From Sphingosinicella terrae (GTDB lineage Bacteria; Pseudomonadota; Alphaproteobacteria; Sphingomonadales; Sphingomonadaceae): a DNA stretch of 64,000 nucleotides. Positions 7,224 to 15,278 of the stretch are shown piece after piece. The stretch spans positions 372,001 to 436,000 of the forward strand of contig NZ_QDFY01000001.1 in assembly GCF_003347635.1 (NCBI RefSeq). The letters are read 5' to 3'. The notes beneath the pieces are model-generated. The model had not been told where the DNA came from. It searched no databases and saw only the letters and a list, made by a program, of their open reading frames with translations. How positions within the stretch are numbered: the stretch's first letter is position 1; each line of letters begins with the position of its first letter. The position numbers were made by a program, and so were the translations under genes.

Positions 7224-8669
7224 TCAGCCGTCCGACGCCAGCAAGGTGCCGGCCGGGTGGCGCGCGAACGGGTTCGGCCGGAATCCGGTGAGCCGCGTCG
7301 ACACGAGCGACCAGCGCACCGGCGAGGTCAACGGGATATAGGCGGTAGCTACGGACAGCAGCTGATGAGCCTGGAAAAGCTGGGCCCGGCGCTCGGCGCC
7401 GGTCGCCGCAATTCTCGCCGCCTCCATCGCCTGATCGGCCTCGGTGCTGCAGACGGGTGACGAATCGCACGCAAAGTGCCTCAGATACCAGCTGGCCAGG
7501 ATTGCCGGCGCGACCTCGTCGAGGAGCCTGAGCTCGGCGGGCGCGCCGGCCGCGACCCGCGTCGCCTCGACGCCGATCAGGCGCCAGTCGCGCCGAAGAT
7601 GGGCGAAGACGAGGCGATAGCCGGGCCCGTCGGGCATGGCGATGCGGACGGACAAGGGGGCGTCGAGCGCCGAGATCGCTCTCGACGCGAGCTCGCGGCG
7701 CATCGGCAACGGCTGGGCACTCCAGTCAGGCGTCTGGGGACGCACATTCTCCTCGACCGCAGGCAGCAGGGAGAGACGGGGTTGCAGTCCTGGAACGGCC
7801 AGCGTCGCCAGCAGGCCGTCTCGGTCGACCGCCATGCTGAGGGCCGAGCGCACGGCTGGGTCGGCCAGCGGGCCCTCGGCCGAGGCGAAGGTGAGGCCGA
7901 ACAGACCGTTCGCCGGGTCGAAGATGAGCCGCTGGTCGCTCAGGCGGCCGGCCCGGGCGAAGGGCAGGTTGCCGACATTGCCGCCGACGACGAGATCGGC
8001 ATCACCCGCGGTGAACCGGGCCACCGCCTGCGCCGCCGGCTCGCCGCGCAGCCACAGATCGGGCAGGTCAGGGGCGTCGGCCTCGTCATCTTCCGGCCTG
8101 GGCACCGAGAGCCGTATCGCCCCCGTTTCCTGTTCGCCCGGCTGATAGGGACCAGTGCCGCGGCCATCGACGAAGATCGCCATCTCGGGTTGGGCGAGCA
8201 GCTGCAGCAGGTTGGGCCGGGGCCCCTTGAGGCTGATTTCCAGAACCTGGTCGGTCATCGCCACGGCATCGTCGATCGCGCCGAGGACCGGTTTCAATGG
8301 GCTTCGGCTCGCCCGGCTCACCACCGCCCGCACCCGACCGGCGACCTGCTCGGCCGTGACCCGGCTGCCGTCGGGCCAGGAGGCGCGCCGTATCCGGAAC
8401 GTGTAGCGCAGGCCGTCGTCGGACACGATCCAGCTCTGCGCCAGCGCCGGCTCGATCTCCCCCAGCGCATCGAAGCGGACGAGGCCCTGGGCCGTGGCCT
8501 CCAGCAGGAAGGCGCCGGTGGCATCCGTCGTCTCGAGATTGGGATTGTGCATTTCGGGCGGCCCGCCGATCGCGCTGACCTGGATCGGTCCGGTCTGGGT
8601 GTCGCCGCAACCGGCCAAGGCGAGCACCGCGCCAAGGAGGAGCGCACGCAGGGGAGGGAGGATCACCAT
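7224..8669 (-). CDS. Peptide/nickel-type ABC transporter substrate-binding lipoprotein (SBP_bac_5)
   Basis: A 481-residue protein with a lipoprotein signal peptide ending LALAGC (Cys21). The mature part has family-5 solute-binding motifs: LVRFDALGEIEPALAQSW, then YTFRIRRASWPDGSRVTAEQ and a late ALSMAVDRDGLL segment. These proteins bind oligopeptides or related solutes in the periplasm and hand them to Dpp/Opp-type permeases. No permease or ATPase genes are nearby, so it may be an orphan receptor. DUF4112 follows immediately downstream. Confidence 0.85.
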   Translation of the reverse strand: MVILPPLRALLLGAVLALAGCGDTQTGPIQVSAIGGPPEMHNPNLETTDATGAFLLEATAQGLVRFDALGEIEPALAQSWIVSDDGLRYTFRIRRASWPDGSRVTAEQVAGRVRAVVSRASRSPLKPVLGAIDDAVAMTDQVLEISLKGPRPNLLQLLAQPEMAIFVDGRGTGPYQPGEQETGAIRLSVPRPEDDEADAPDLPDLWLRGEPAAQAVARFTAGDADLVVGGNVGNLPFARAGRLSDQRLIFDPANGLFGLTFASAEGPLADPAVRSALSMAVDRDGLLATLAVPGLQPRLSLLPAVEENVRPQTPDWSAQPLPMRRELASRAISALDAPLSVRIAMPDGPGYRLVFAHLRRDWRLIGVEATRVAAGAPAELRLLDEVAPAILASWYLRHFACDSSPVCSTEADQAMEAARIAATGAERRAQLFQAHQLLSVATAYIPLTSPVRWSLVSTRLTGFRPNPFARHPAGTLLASDG

Positions 8670-8802
8670 TTTCGCTCGTTCGGTCGCCAGTTCGGGTCGT
8701 TCGCCGATGCATCCTCTAAAGCCGTTTCCGGCGGCATCAACAAGCGGGCCGCGTCAGGACGGCTTTACCGCTCCTTCACATGTCCAAAGCTAAAGGTGCG
8801 CA

Positions 8803-9150
8803 ATGGAGCAGGACCCTAACTTCGTCCCCTTCGAGGTCGATCCGCTGCACAAGCCGCGACGTTCGCCGCGGCTGGCGGTCGCGCACGAGACGCAGATGCG
8901 GTCGAGCGATGCCTACACGGTCGAGGTCCGGGTCCGTAACGTCTCCACCTGCGGCTTCATGGCGGAATGCGCCCAGCCGGCGCGGATCGGAAGCTACGTC
9001 ATCCTGGAGGTGCCGGGTATCGGCCCGGTCCACGCGCAGGTGCGCTGGCAGATCGGCATCACCATGGGCGGCATGTTCCTCGACCCGATCAGCCTGACCC
9101 GCTGCGAATGGACGGCGACTCGGGCGGGCCTGGAAACGCTCCCGACCTAG
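8803..9150 (+). CDS. PilZ domain protein
   Basis: A 115-residue single-domain PilZ protein. Both cyclic-di-GMP motifs are recognisable: the RxxxR box in KPRRSPRLAV (R19-R23) and the (D/N)xSxxG box in NVSTCGFMAE, about 25 residues further on. The rest is a short beta-barrel with VRWQIGITMGGMFLDP. Such proteins change partner activity when they bind c-di-GMP, for example in motility or polysaccharide export. It is divergent from the peptide-binding protein gene. Target unknown. Confidence 0.85.
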   Translation: MEQDPNFVPFEVDPLHKPRRSPRLAVAHETQMRSSDAYTVEVRVRNVSTCGFMAECAQPARIGSYVILEVPGIGPVHAQVRWQIGITMGGMFLDPISLTRCEWTATRAGLETLPT

Positions 9151-9237
9151 GCGGTCCGGGCCGTAAAGTTGACGTCCCCGCCGCCCTGCCGGCCGAATCC
9201 AGATGACCGCCCGGCCGCCCCGCAATATGGGGGACCC

Positions 9238-9657
9238 ATGACCAAGTCCGCCACCGACGTGATGCAGGAGATCATCGTCTCCGCCGTGCTCGATTCCTTC
9301 GTCGCGCTGAAGGCGGCTTCGAAGGGACTGCCGAACAGCCTCCTTCGGGATCTCAACGCGATCCACGCCAACACCACCTTTGGCGACCTGCCCGACGAGG
9401 TGCAGAAGACGGTGGCGGCGAGTGTGCGCGCGGGTTTCTCGCGCCTGCTCAAGGAAGGCTATTCGGTGGCGCCGGCGACGGCGGCAAGGGAAGAGCGACG
9501 GCCGGCGCCGGCGGGGCAGGGGCCGCGCGGCTCCGGTCCGCGATCGGGAGGCCAGGGGCGGGGTCCCAGGCCCGGCGGCGGCCCCGGCGGACGCCCGGGC
9601 GGAAGTGGAAGGCCGGGCGGCGGCGGACGCAAGCCGCCGCGTCGATCGGGCTCGTAG
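9238..9657 (+). CDS. Hypothetical protein with Gly/Arg/Pro-rich tail
   Basis: A 139-residue protein. Residues 1-80 form a compact predicted helical domain (ATDVMQEIIVSAVLDSFVAL, then LPDEVQKTVAASVRAGFSRL). From about residue 87 the sequence turns into an unstructured run rich in G, R and P, with repeated RPGG and GGR units. This resembles RGG-like RNA-binding tails, but that is inference. The ATG at 9238 is preceded by GGGGGACCC; an upstream in-frame ATG at 9169 would add a sequence without coding character. No family recognised. Confidence 0.65.
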   Translation: MTKSATDVMQEIIVSAVLDSFVALKAASKGLPNSLLRDLNAIHANTTFGDLPDEVQKTVAASVRAGFSRLLKEGYSVAPATAAREERRPAPAGQGPRGSGPRSGGQGRGPRPGGGPGGRPGGSGRPGGGGRKPPRRSGS

Positions 9658-10037
9658 GAGGCTGGCAGGACGCGCCGACGGGGCGGGGGTCGCGTCCTCG
9701 CTGGTGCAGGTCGCCCAGGCCCATGAAGCGGGCCCTCTTCACGATTCAGCCGCTGCGACTTCCTGACGTTGATCCTGATGCCCTGCCGTCGCAGCCATAT
9801 GTGAGGCCGTCGATAGCCGAAACCAGCGGCGCTGACTCGCCAGATCGAAAGTGCGTTCGAAGTCGAAAATCGCCAGGATGCGAACGATTGCGCAGGCTTT
9901 TGCGACCGGCTCGCGGAATTCTCTTGCAGCGCGCTGGGGGCAACGCCTTGGACCGGATTGTGATCTGATGGCATCGGATCATCCGGTCTAGAGGCTCGAT
10001 ATGTCGCGACTTCCGGTCGTCGGATGATCCCATCCGA
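9658..10037. other. 380-bp intergenic region with transposase relic and dispersed repeat
   Basis: No intact gene. It contains a leftward transposase fragment (about 9724-9842) and, at its right end, a dispersed repeat (9998-10043) that runs into the 3' end of the Fic gene. Within this stretch GGATCATCCG at 9976-9985 and CGGATGATCC at 10021-10030 form an inverted pair. The base composition is lower in G+C than the flanking genes. Confidence 0.55.
9724..9842 (-). pseudogene. IS3-family transposase OrfB fragment
   Basis: On the minus strand about 40 codons read FGYRRPHIWLRRQGIRINVR followed by KSQRLNREEGP. This matches the conserved IS3/IS407-type OrfB segment before the integrase core (the family pattern is roughly FGYRRhHhLLRREG-hNhKRhhRLYREEGL). 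The frame continues on both sides without any further transposase-like sequence and has no DDE residues. It is therefore a short relic of an insertion sequence, flanked by unrelated DNA. Confidence 0.6.
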
Positions 10038-10043
10038 CTAGAA
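9998..10043 (-). repeat. Dispersed repeat, copy A
   Basis: Read on the minus strand, this stretch matches 51313-51360 (plus) over about 47 bases with three or four differences, including the shared core AGTCGGATGGGATCATCCG and the shared end TCGCGACATATC. It supplies the TAG stop of the Fic gene. Two copies 41 kb apart, both beside intergenic DNA, suggest a genome-wide repeat family. Confidence 0.7.
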
Positions 10044-11165
10044 TTCGCTCCAAGCGTGCACGTCGCCCAAATTGAGCGCGTAGCGGGTCGACTTCAAGGC
10101 GCCGCTGGCGAGGAGCACGCCCTTCTCGACAAGATCCGCGAGATCGCGCGTCGCCGTCGCGCGGGACGCACCGTTGATGGTGATGTAGTTGCCGGCGTTC
10201 AAGCCGCCGGTGAATCCGTCCGGCCCTTGCCCGAACATCCGCTCAACGGCGCGCGCCTGCCGCTCGTTCAGCTGGTCCCTGAAGCGATCGTAAAGCTTGG
10301 TCTTGGCAATCAGGAAGTCGATGAGGCGCTGCGTGTGCGCTTGCGCCTCCAGCACCGTCTCAGCGAAATAGACGAGCCAGCCTTCGACCCCGATGTCCTT
10401 ATTGTTCGCCTCGAGCGCGTCGTAATATGCCTTGCGCTTGCGCTGGATGACCGATGAAAGCGCCATGAGGCTGGGATGGCCGATGGCCTGCGCCAGAGCC
10501 TTCTCGGCGAGCGCGCGGGCAATGCGGCCGTTGCCGTCTTCATAAGGGTGGATGGTCACGAAGTAGAGGTGGGCGAGCCCGGCACGCGTCAGCGCCGGTA
10601 GCGGATCCGCGCCATTCGGCGCGGTGTGCGCGAACCAGGCAATGAAGCCGTCCATCTCCCGTTCCATGGCGTCCGAGGGCGGCGCCTCGAAATGCACCTT
10701 TGGCCTGTGCACGTAGCCGGAGACGATCTGCATGGGCTGCGCATGCCTGCGATACGCGCCGACGCGCTTCAGGTCGCGCCGGCCGCTGGCGATCATCCGG
10801 TGCCAAGCATGAAGCATGTCGTGGGAGAGAGGCTCTGCGAAACCGCGATGGAGATCGACCATCATCTCGGCGATCCCGGCTTCGGCAGGCGGGATGCGGC
10901 GCCGATCTACCTCCAGCCCGAACTGACGGCGCAAGGAGGCCTGAACGCTGTCGCGGTTGAGCAGTTCGCCTTCGATCTCCGAGGTCTTCAACGCCTCGCC
11001 GGTCAGGATATCGATCAGAAGCGTGCGGCGCTCATCCCCGCCGACATGCTTGACCGAGCCGACATGCTCGCCGACATTCAGGAGAAAGCGCGCTTCCAGC
11101 GGGGCGAGCGCAACGCTCTTCCAGCGGAACTGCGGCCAATCCGGATGCTTCCAATTCCAAGCCAT
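10038..11165 (-). CDS. Fic family protein (class II, N-terminal inhibitory helix)
   Basis: A 375-residue Fic enzyme. The catalytic motif HPYEDGNGR lies at residues 206-214 (consensus HPFx[D/E]GN[G/K]R, with Tyr for Phe). The inhibitory motif TSEIEG at 61-66 fits [S/T]xxxE[G/N] in the N-terminal DUF4172-like helix, so the protein should restrain itself. A C-terminal winged-helix segment (INGASRATATRDLADLVEKG) may bind DNA. Fic proteins usually transfer AMP to hydroxyl side chains of target proteins. The gene lies in an accessory patch and has a large inverted repeat at its promoter. Target unknown. Confidence 0.92.
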   Translation of the reverse strand: MAWNWKHPDWPQFRWKSVALAPLEARFLLNVGEHVGSVKHVGGDERRTLLIDILTGEALKTSEIEGELLNRDSVQASLRRQFGLEVDRRRIPPAEAGIAEMMVDLHRGFAEPLSHDMLHAWHRMIASGRRDLKRVGAYRRHAQPMQIVSGYVHRPKVHFEAPPSDAMEREMDGFIAWFAHTAPNGADPLPALTRAGLAHLYFVTIHPYEDGNGRIARALAEKALAQAIGHPSLMALSSVIQRKRKAYYDALEANNKDIGVEGWLVYFAETVLEAQAHTQRLIDFLIAKTKLYDRFRDQLNERQARAVERMFGQGPDGFTGGLNAGNYITINGASRATATRDLADLVEKGVLLASGALKSTRYALNLGDVHAWSEF

Positions 11166-11184
11166 GAGCTATAAGCCGCCTATT

Positions 11185-11217
11185 TATAACTCATATTCTA
11201 TCAGAATCTGAGGTATA
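11185..11217. promoter_or_regulatory. 33-bp inverted repeat upstream of the Fic gene (candidate operator)
   Basis: TATAACTCATATTCT (11185-11199), a 3-bp spacer, then AGAATCTGAGGTATA (11203-11217). The arms match at 13 of 15 positions. The site starts 20 bp upstream of the Fic ATG and is AT-rich in a G+C-rich genome, so it probably overlaps the promoter. The Fic protein's own C-terminal winged helix is a plausible ligand, which would mean autoregulation. Confidence 0.6.
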
Positions 11218-11302
11218 AGCTAGACGTTTCCGCTCATGAGAGATTCGCTCGCGGTCCAAGATGGATGATTGGACCGACAGCGATGAGTGAGCAATCGGGT
11301 CC

Positions 11303-11388
11303 TGGTGCGGACGGCGGGACTCGAACCCGCACGCCCTAGCGGGCAGAAGATTTTAAGTCTCCAGCGTCTACCATTCCGCCACGTCCGC
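11303..11388 (-). tRNA. tRNA-Leu (anticodon UAA)
   Basis: The minus strand folds as a class II tRNA: acceptor GCGGACG pairs with CGTCCGC, anticodon stem GGAGA/TCTTC encloses CTTAAAA with anticodon TAA, a long variable arm follows, the T loop is GGTTCGAACCC, and CCA is encoded (plus-strand TGG at 11303-11305). It reads UUA and probably UUG leucine codons, rare in this genome. It lies just outside the Fic patch and could have served as an integration site; I found no repeat of its 3' end. Confidence 0.95.
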
Positions 11389-11598
11389 ACAGCGTCGACA
11401 TGCCAGCTTCGAGGCGCGGGCGAAAGCGCCGGTTCGGCGGCTCCCCTCCTCGTCATTCCAGCAACGCTGGGAAGTCTCTCGCCGCGCCGAGCCGCAAAGG
11501 AAATGAGGGCCCAGGCTTTCGCCAGGATGACGATGGATGCGCCGCGGGCGGCGTCCAGGATCGGTTGGATGAAAAAGGGTGGCCGAAGGCCCGAACGA

Positions 11599-11877
11599 TC
11601 AGACGTTCAGGCGCTCGCGCATTTCCTTGCCCGGCTTGAAATAGGGCACTTTCTTGGCCGACACGTCGACCGGCTCGCCGGTTCGAGGATTGCGGCCCTT
11701 GCGGGCGTCGCGACCGCGCGTAGAGAAGGCGCCGAAGCCGCGAAGCTCCACGCGCCCGCCATTCTGCAGCTGCTCGATAATCGAATCGAAGAAAGCCGAG
11801 ACGACCCGCTCGACCTCCTTCAACGTGAGGTCGGGATGGTCTTCGCAAAGCTTCTGGACGAGTTCGGACCGGATCAC
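11599..11877 (-). CDS. ihfB: Integration host factor subunit beta
   Basis: A 92-residue HU/IHF-fold protein. [20 protein letters not shown] opens the N-terminal helices; [20 protein letters not shown] and [17 protein letters not shown] form the DNA-bending arms, and [14 protein letters not shown] closes it. IHF heterodimers bend DNA sharply in replication, recombination and transcription. I use the GTG at 11877, preceded by a G-rich ribosome site (AACAGGGGGG), because the longer open frame adds a non-family extension. It follows rpsA in the conserved cmk-rpsA-ihfB order. Confidence 0.93.
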   Translation of the reverse strand: MIRSELVQKLCEDHPDLTLKEVERVVSAFFDSIIEQLQNGGRVELRGFGAFSTRGRDARKGRNPRTGEPVDVSAKKVPYFKPGKEMRERLNV

Positions 11878-12050
11878 GGTACCCCCCTGTTCCTTATCAT
11901 GGGCCCTGGATGCTTCGCCGTACGGACCGCCGAAGTCCCCCAACCCGACACGGCCCTGGCACAGTCGCACCGAACCCTGCAAAAAGCAATAACCTGGCGT
12001 CGCGAAAATGCGAGCAATTCAAATGCGCTAGCAAAACAGGCGGAGAAAGG

Positions 12051-12079
12051 CGGGCGGACGCGCCTCGCGCGCCCGCCCG
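12051..12079 (-). terminator. Terminator after rpsA
   Basis: A 13-bp hairpin with one mismatch and a 3-base loop lies 7 bp after the rpsA stop. On the minus strand the stem is followed by CCTTTCTCCGCCTGTTTTGC, which is moderately T-rich. Confidence 0.55.
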
Positions 12080-12086
12080 CTCTTCA

Positions 12087-13790
12087 TCAACCCTGCTTCT
12101 GCTTGAGCGCCTCGCCCAGGATGTCGCCGAGGCTCGCGCCCGAGTCGGACGAGCCATATTGGGCAACCGCCTGCTTCTCTTCGGCAATCTGGAGCGCCTT
12201 GATCGAGAAGTTCGGCTTCTTCGAGCGATCGAAGCCGATCACCAACGCGTCGAACTTCTGACCGACCTGGAAGCGCTCCGGACGCTGCTCGTCGCGATCG
12301 CGGCCGAGATCGGTGCGCTTGATGAAGCCGGTGGCGCCGTCGTCGCCGACCTGGACCTCGAGGCCGCCGTCGCGGACTTCGAGAACGGTCACAGTAACGG
12401 TCTCGTTCTTGCCGACGCCGCCGCCCGCCGACGCGCCCTTGGCGACGCCGCCGCGCTCGAGCTGCTTCATGCCGAGGCTGATCCGCTCCTTCTCGACGTC
12501 GACGTCGAGGACGACCGCCTTCACGGTCTCGCCCTTGCGGTGCAGGTTCAAGGCTTCCTCGCCGGTCACGCCCCAGGCGATGTCCGACATGTGGACCATG
12601 CCGTCGACGTCTCCGTCCAAGCCGATGAACAGGCCGAACTCGGTGGCGTTCTTGACCTCGCCCTCGACCTCGGTGCCGACCGGATGCTTGTCGGCGAAGG
12701 CCGACCACGGATTGGCCTGGGCCTGCTTGAGGCCGAGGCTGATCCGGCGCTTCTCCTCGTCGACCTCGAGCACCGCCACTTCGACCTCCTGGCTGGTCGA
12801 GACGATCTTGCCGGGATGGACGTTCTTCTTGGTCCAGCTCATCTCGGAGACGTGGACCAGGCCCTCGATGCCCGGCTCGAGCTCGACGAAGGCACCATAT
12901 TCGGTGATGTTGGTGACACGGCCCTGGAACACGCCGCCGATCGGATATTTGGCCGACGCGCCTTCCCACGGATCGCTCTCGAGCTGCTTCATGCCGAGGC
13001 TGATGCGCTGGGTCTCACGGTTGATGCGGATGATCTGCACCTTCACCGTGTCGCCGATGTTGAGAACCTCGGACGGGTGGCCGACGCGCTTGTAGCTGAT
13101 GTCGGTGACGTGGAGCAGGCCGTCGATCCCGCCGAGGTCGACGAAGGCGCCGTAATCGGTGATGTTCTTGACGACGCCGTCGACCACCTGGCCTTCGGTC
13201 AGCGACTGGATCAGACCCGAACGCTGCTCGGCCCGGGTCTCTTCCAGGATGGCGCGGCGCGACACGACGATATTGCCGCGGCGGCGGTCCATCTTGAGGA
13301 TCTGGAACGGCTGCGGCAGGTCCATCAGCGGGCCGACGTCGCGGACCGGGCGAATGTCGACCTGGCTGCCGGGCAGGAAGGCCACGGCGCCGCCGAGATC
13401 GACGGTGAAGCCGCCCTTGACGCGGCCGAAGATGATTCCGTCGACGCGGTTGCCGGCGGCATATTCCGTCTCGAGCTTGTCCCACGCGGCCTCACGGCGG
13501 GCGCGATCGCGGCTGAGCATCGCCTCGCCCTGGACGTTCTCGATCCGGTCGACGAACACCTCGACCTGGTCGCCTACATTGAGTTCGGCTTTCTGGCCCG
13601 GCGCGGCGAACTCGCGCAGCGGCACGCGGCCTTCCGACTTGAGGCCGACGTCGATGACGGCCATGTCGTTCTCGATGGCGGTGACGGTGCCGGTGACGAC
13701 GCGGCCTTCGAAGCCTTCCTTCTCGCCGCCGAGGGTTTCATTGAGGAGCGCCGCGAAATCGTCGCGCGTGGGAAATGCCGTTGAGGCCAT
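12087..13790 (-). CDS. rpsA: 30S ribosomal protein S1
   Basis: A 567-residue S1 protein with six tandem S1/OB-fold domains. Repeated units such as GAFVDLGGIDGLLHVTDISY, GAFVELEPGIEGLVHVSEMS and GLFIGLDGDVDGMVHMSDIA are directly visible, as are the linker phrases RISLGLKQ and RISLGMKQLE. S1 binds mRNA leaders on the small ribosomal subunit and helps start translation. Length is normal for alphaproteobacteria. It lies between cmk and ihfB, the usual order. Confidence 0.98.
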   Translation of the reverse strand: MASTAFPTRDDFAALLNETLGGEKEGFEGRVVTGTVTAIENDMAVIDVGLKSEGRVPLREFAAPGQKAELNVGDQVEVFVDRIENVQGEAMLSRDRARREAAWDKLETEYAAGNRVDGIIFGRVKGGFTVDLGGAVAFLPGSQVDIRPVRDVGPLMDLPQPFQILKMDRRRGNIVVSRRAILEETRAEQRSGLIQSLTEGQVVDGVVKNITDYGAFVDLGGIDGLLHVTDISYKRVGHPSEVLNIGDTVKVQIIRINRETQRISLGMKQLESDPWEGASAKYPIGGVFQGRVTNITEYGAFVELEPGIEGLVHVSEMSWTKKNVHPGKIVSTSQEVEVAVLEVDEEKRRISLGLKQAQANPWSAFADKHPVGTEVEGEVKNATEFGLFIGLDGDVDGMVHMSDIAWGVTGEEALNLHRKGETVKAVVLDVDVEKERISLGMKQLERGGVAKGASAGGGVGKNETVTVTVLEVRDGGLEVQVGDDGATGFIKRTDLGRDRDEQRPERFQVGQKFDALVIGFDRSKKPNFSIKALQIAEEKQAVAQYGSSDSGASLGDILGEALKQKQG

Positions 13791-13934
13791 AAAAGAGCTC
13801 GTCCTTCTACTTGTTCTTTGCCGGCCGCCGGTTGTCTCCGACGGTCTTTTGATCCGACTGCCGCAGCGGCCCCATGCCGGATGCGGCGTCCTTCGACCGG
13901 GGGCACGCGGAACGCTTCAAGCAGAAATAGCGCG

Positions 13935-14588
13935 TCAGGAGGCCGGCCCCGCCGTCTCCTGCGCGCTTTGCCCTGTTCGAGCTTCCACGAGCGCTATCGC
14001 TCGCTGGACGGCGGCCGATATAGTCATGTCGCTCGTGTCGAGCAAGTCAGCATCTTCAGCCACTTGCAGCGGGGCGGCGGCGCGGCTGCGATCGCGCTCG
14101 TCGCGCGCGCGAATATCGGCGAGCACGTCGGGGAAATGGACGTCCAACCCGATCCGCCGAAGCTCGGCATAACGCCGCTGGGCGCGGACCTCCGGGCTGG
14201 CGGTGACGAACAGCTTCACCTCGGCCGCGGGCGCGATCACGGTGCCGACGTCGCGGCCGTCGAGGATGGCGCCGCCCGGTTGCCCGGCGAAGCGGCGCTG
14301 GCGCTCGAGCAGGGCCTCGCGCACGAGCGGGTATGCGGAGATGCGCGAGGCGACGCCGCCCACCGTCTCGCTCCGCAATTCGGGATCGTCGAAGTCGATC
14401 TGGGAGAGGTCGCAGGCGCGTGCCGCGGCGAACTCGCTCTCGGGATCGCCGCCCATGCCGAGCAGGTTCAGCGCGGCCGCGCGATAGAGTAACCCGGTGT
14501 CCATGTGCGGCAGGCCGAAATGGCCGGCGAGCGCGCGGGCGATCGTTCCCTTGCCGCTCGCCGCCGGCCCGTCGACGGCGATGATCAT
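13935..14588 (-). CDS. cmk: Cytidylate kinase
   Basis: A 217-residue CMP/dCMP kinase (ATP + CMP to ADP + CDP). The P-loop GPAASGKGT is near the start. Other family motifs: [42 protein letters not shown], and [20 protein letters not shown] with LLDTSDM. I start at the ATG giving MIIAVDG, the family-typical start; an in-frame ATG 18 codons upstream adds a Pro-rich stretch. The conserved upstream partner aroA is not present here. Confidence 0.95.
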   Translation of the reverse strand: MIIAVDGPAASGKGTIARALAGHFGLPHMDTGLLYRAAALNLLGMGGDPESEFAAARACDLSQIDFDDPELRSETVGGVASRISAYPLVREALLERQRRFAGQPGGAILDGRDVGTVIAPAAEVKLFVTASPEVRAQRRYAELRRIGLDVHFPDVLADIRARDERDRSRAAAPLQVAEDADLLDTSDMTISAAVQRAIALVEARTGQSAQETAGPAS

Positions 14589-15027
14589 GGCCGCGCGTAC
14601 CGGGCGCGGTGGGAGCAGGTCGGTGACATGGTCGGGTTCCATAGTCCCGGCGAACGATGCGCGCCAGCGGCGGGATCCATCAGCGAGGCGAAGGCAAGGC
14701 GGACCGTGGGTGTGACGCTTTGAGTGACGGGGAGGGTAGCAGCGCTATCAGCGAAGCCGCTTGGTGCGCGGGGACGCCGAGTCCGAACGTCCGCACAGAG
14801 ACAAGTATAAAGTTTATCCGGATGGCCGATGGTCTGGAGGATGGAGACGAAGTGCATCGATCCGACGTCAACATCGGCGATCGGGATCGAGAACAAGATG
14901 AACAGCCGCTGGTCGAGAGCCTTTCCGGCACCCGACCTCCTACGCTGCTGCGCAGCTTCGGTGGGCAGCCTTCGCCTTACAGGCTCCGAGCTGGCTTGCC
15001 AGCCGCAGCCCCGTCAGGGGCGAAGGC
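14589..15027. other. 439-bp region where aroA would be expected; no gene seen
   Basis: Between cmk and tRNA-Ala. Neither strand shows aroA motifs or another recognisable protein. The right end contains an 11-bp inverted pair, CAGCCTTCGCC (14966-14976) with GGCGAAGGCTG (15019-15029), which begins at the CCA end of tRNA-Ala and may act as a leftward transcript end or processing hairpin. Confidence 0.5.
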
Positions 15028-15103
15028 TGGTGGAGCCGAGGGGGATCGAACCCCTGACCTTCGCAATGCCATTGCGACGCTCTCCCAGCTGAGCTACGGC
15101 CCC
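15028..15103 (-). tRNA. tRNA-Ala (anticodon GGC)
   Basis: The minus strand begins GGGGCCGTAGCTCAGCTGGG, with anticodon stem TCGCA/TGCGA around ATGGCAT (anticodon GGC), T arm CAGGGGTTCGATCCCCCTC, and acceptor 3' strand CGGCTCC, then A and encoded CCA. All stems pair, with one G-U in the acceptor. It reads GCC and GCU alanine codons. Confidence 0.96.
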
Positions 15104-15278
15104 GAGATTCCAGCGGGATTTCTCCCCGGCGGAACGAGCGGGGACGCGATGCCGGGCACCGCGTCCCCTCTGGTGATGCGCCGCATTTAAGAGACCCGGC
15201 GCCGGTCCGCAAGCCCATCGATCGTGCCGAAATTCGATTTCGGCAGGCGGCCGCGATGGGGCGGCCGCCGGGCAGGGT

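Noticed and set aside
9723-9968. A plus-strand 81-residue frame in the intergenic region before the Fic gene
   Set aside because: It runs opposite to the recognisable transposase fragment and has no family features.
11910-13784. A 624-residue open frame on the plus strand opposite rpsA
   Set aside because: It is a shadow of rpsA; the repeated LxxAxADxLxLxVDxxDxR pattern is only the reflection of the S1 repeats.
14657-15190. A plus-strand 177-residue frame across the aroA-less region and tRNA-Ala
   Set aside because: Its C-terminal part is the translation of the antisense of tRNA-Ala (VEPRGIEPLT-like), a well-known artefact.
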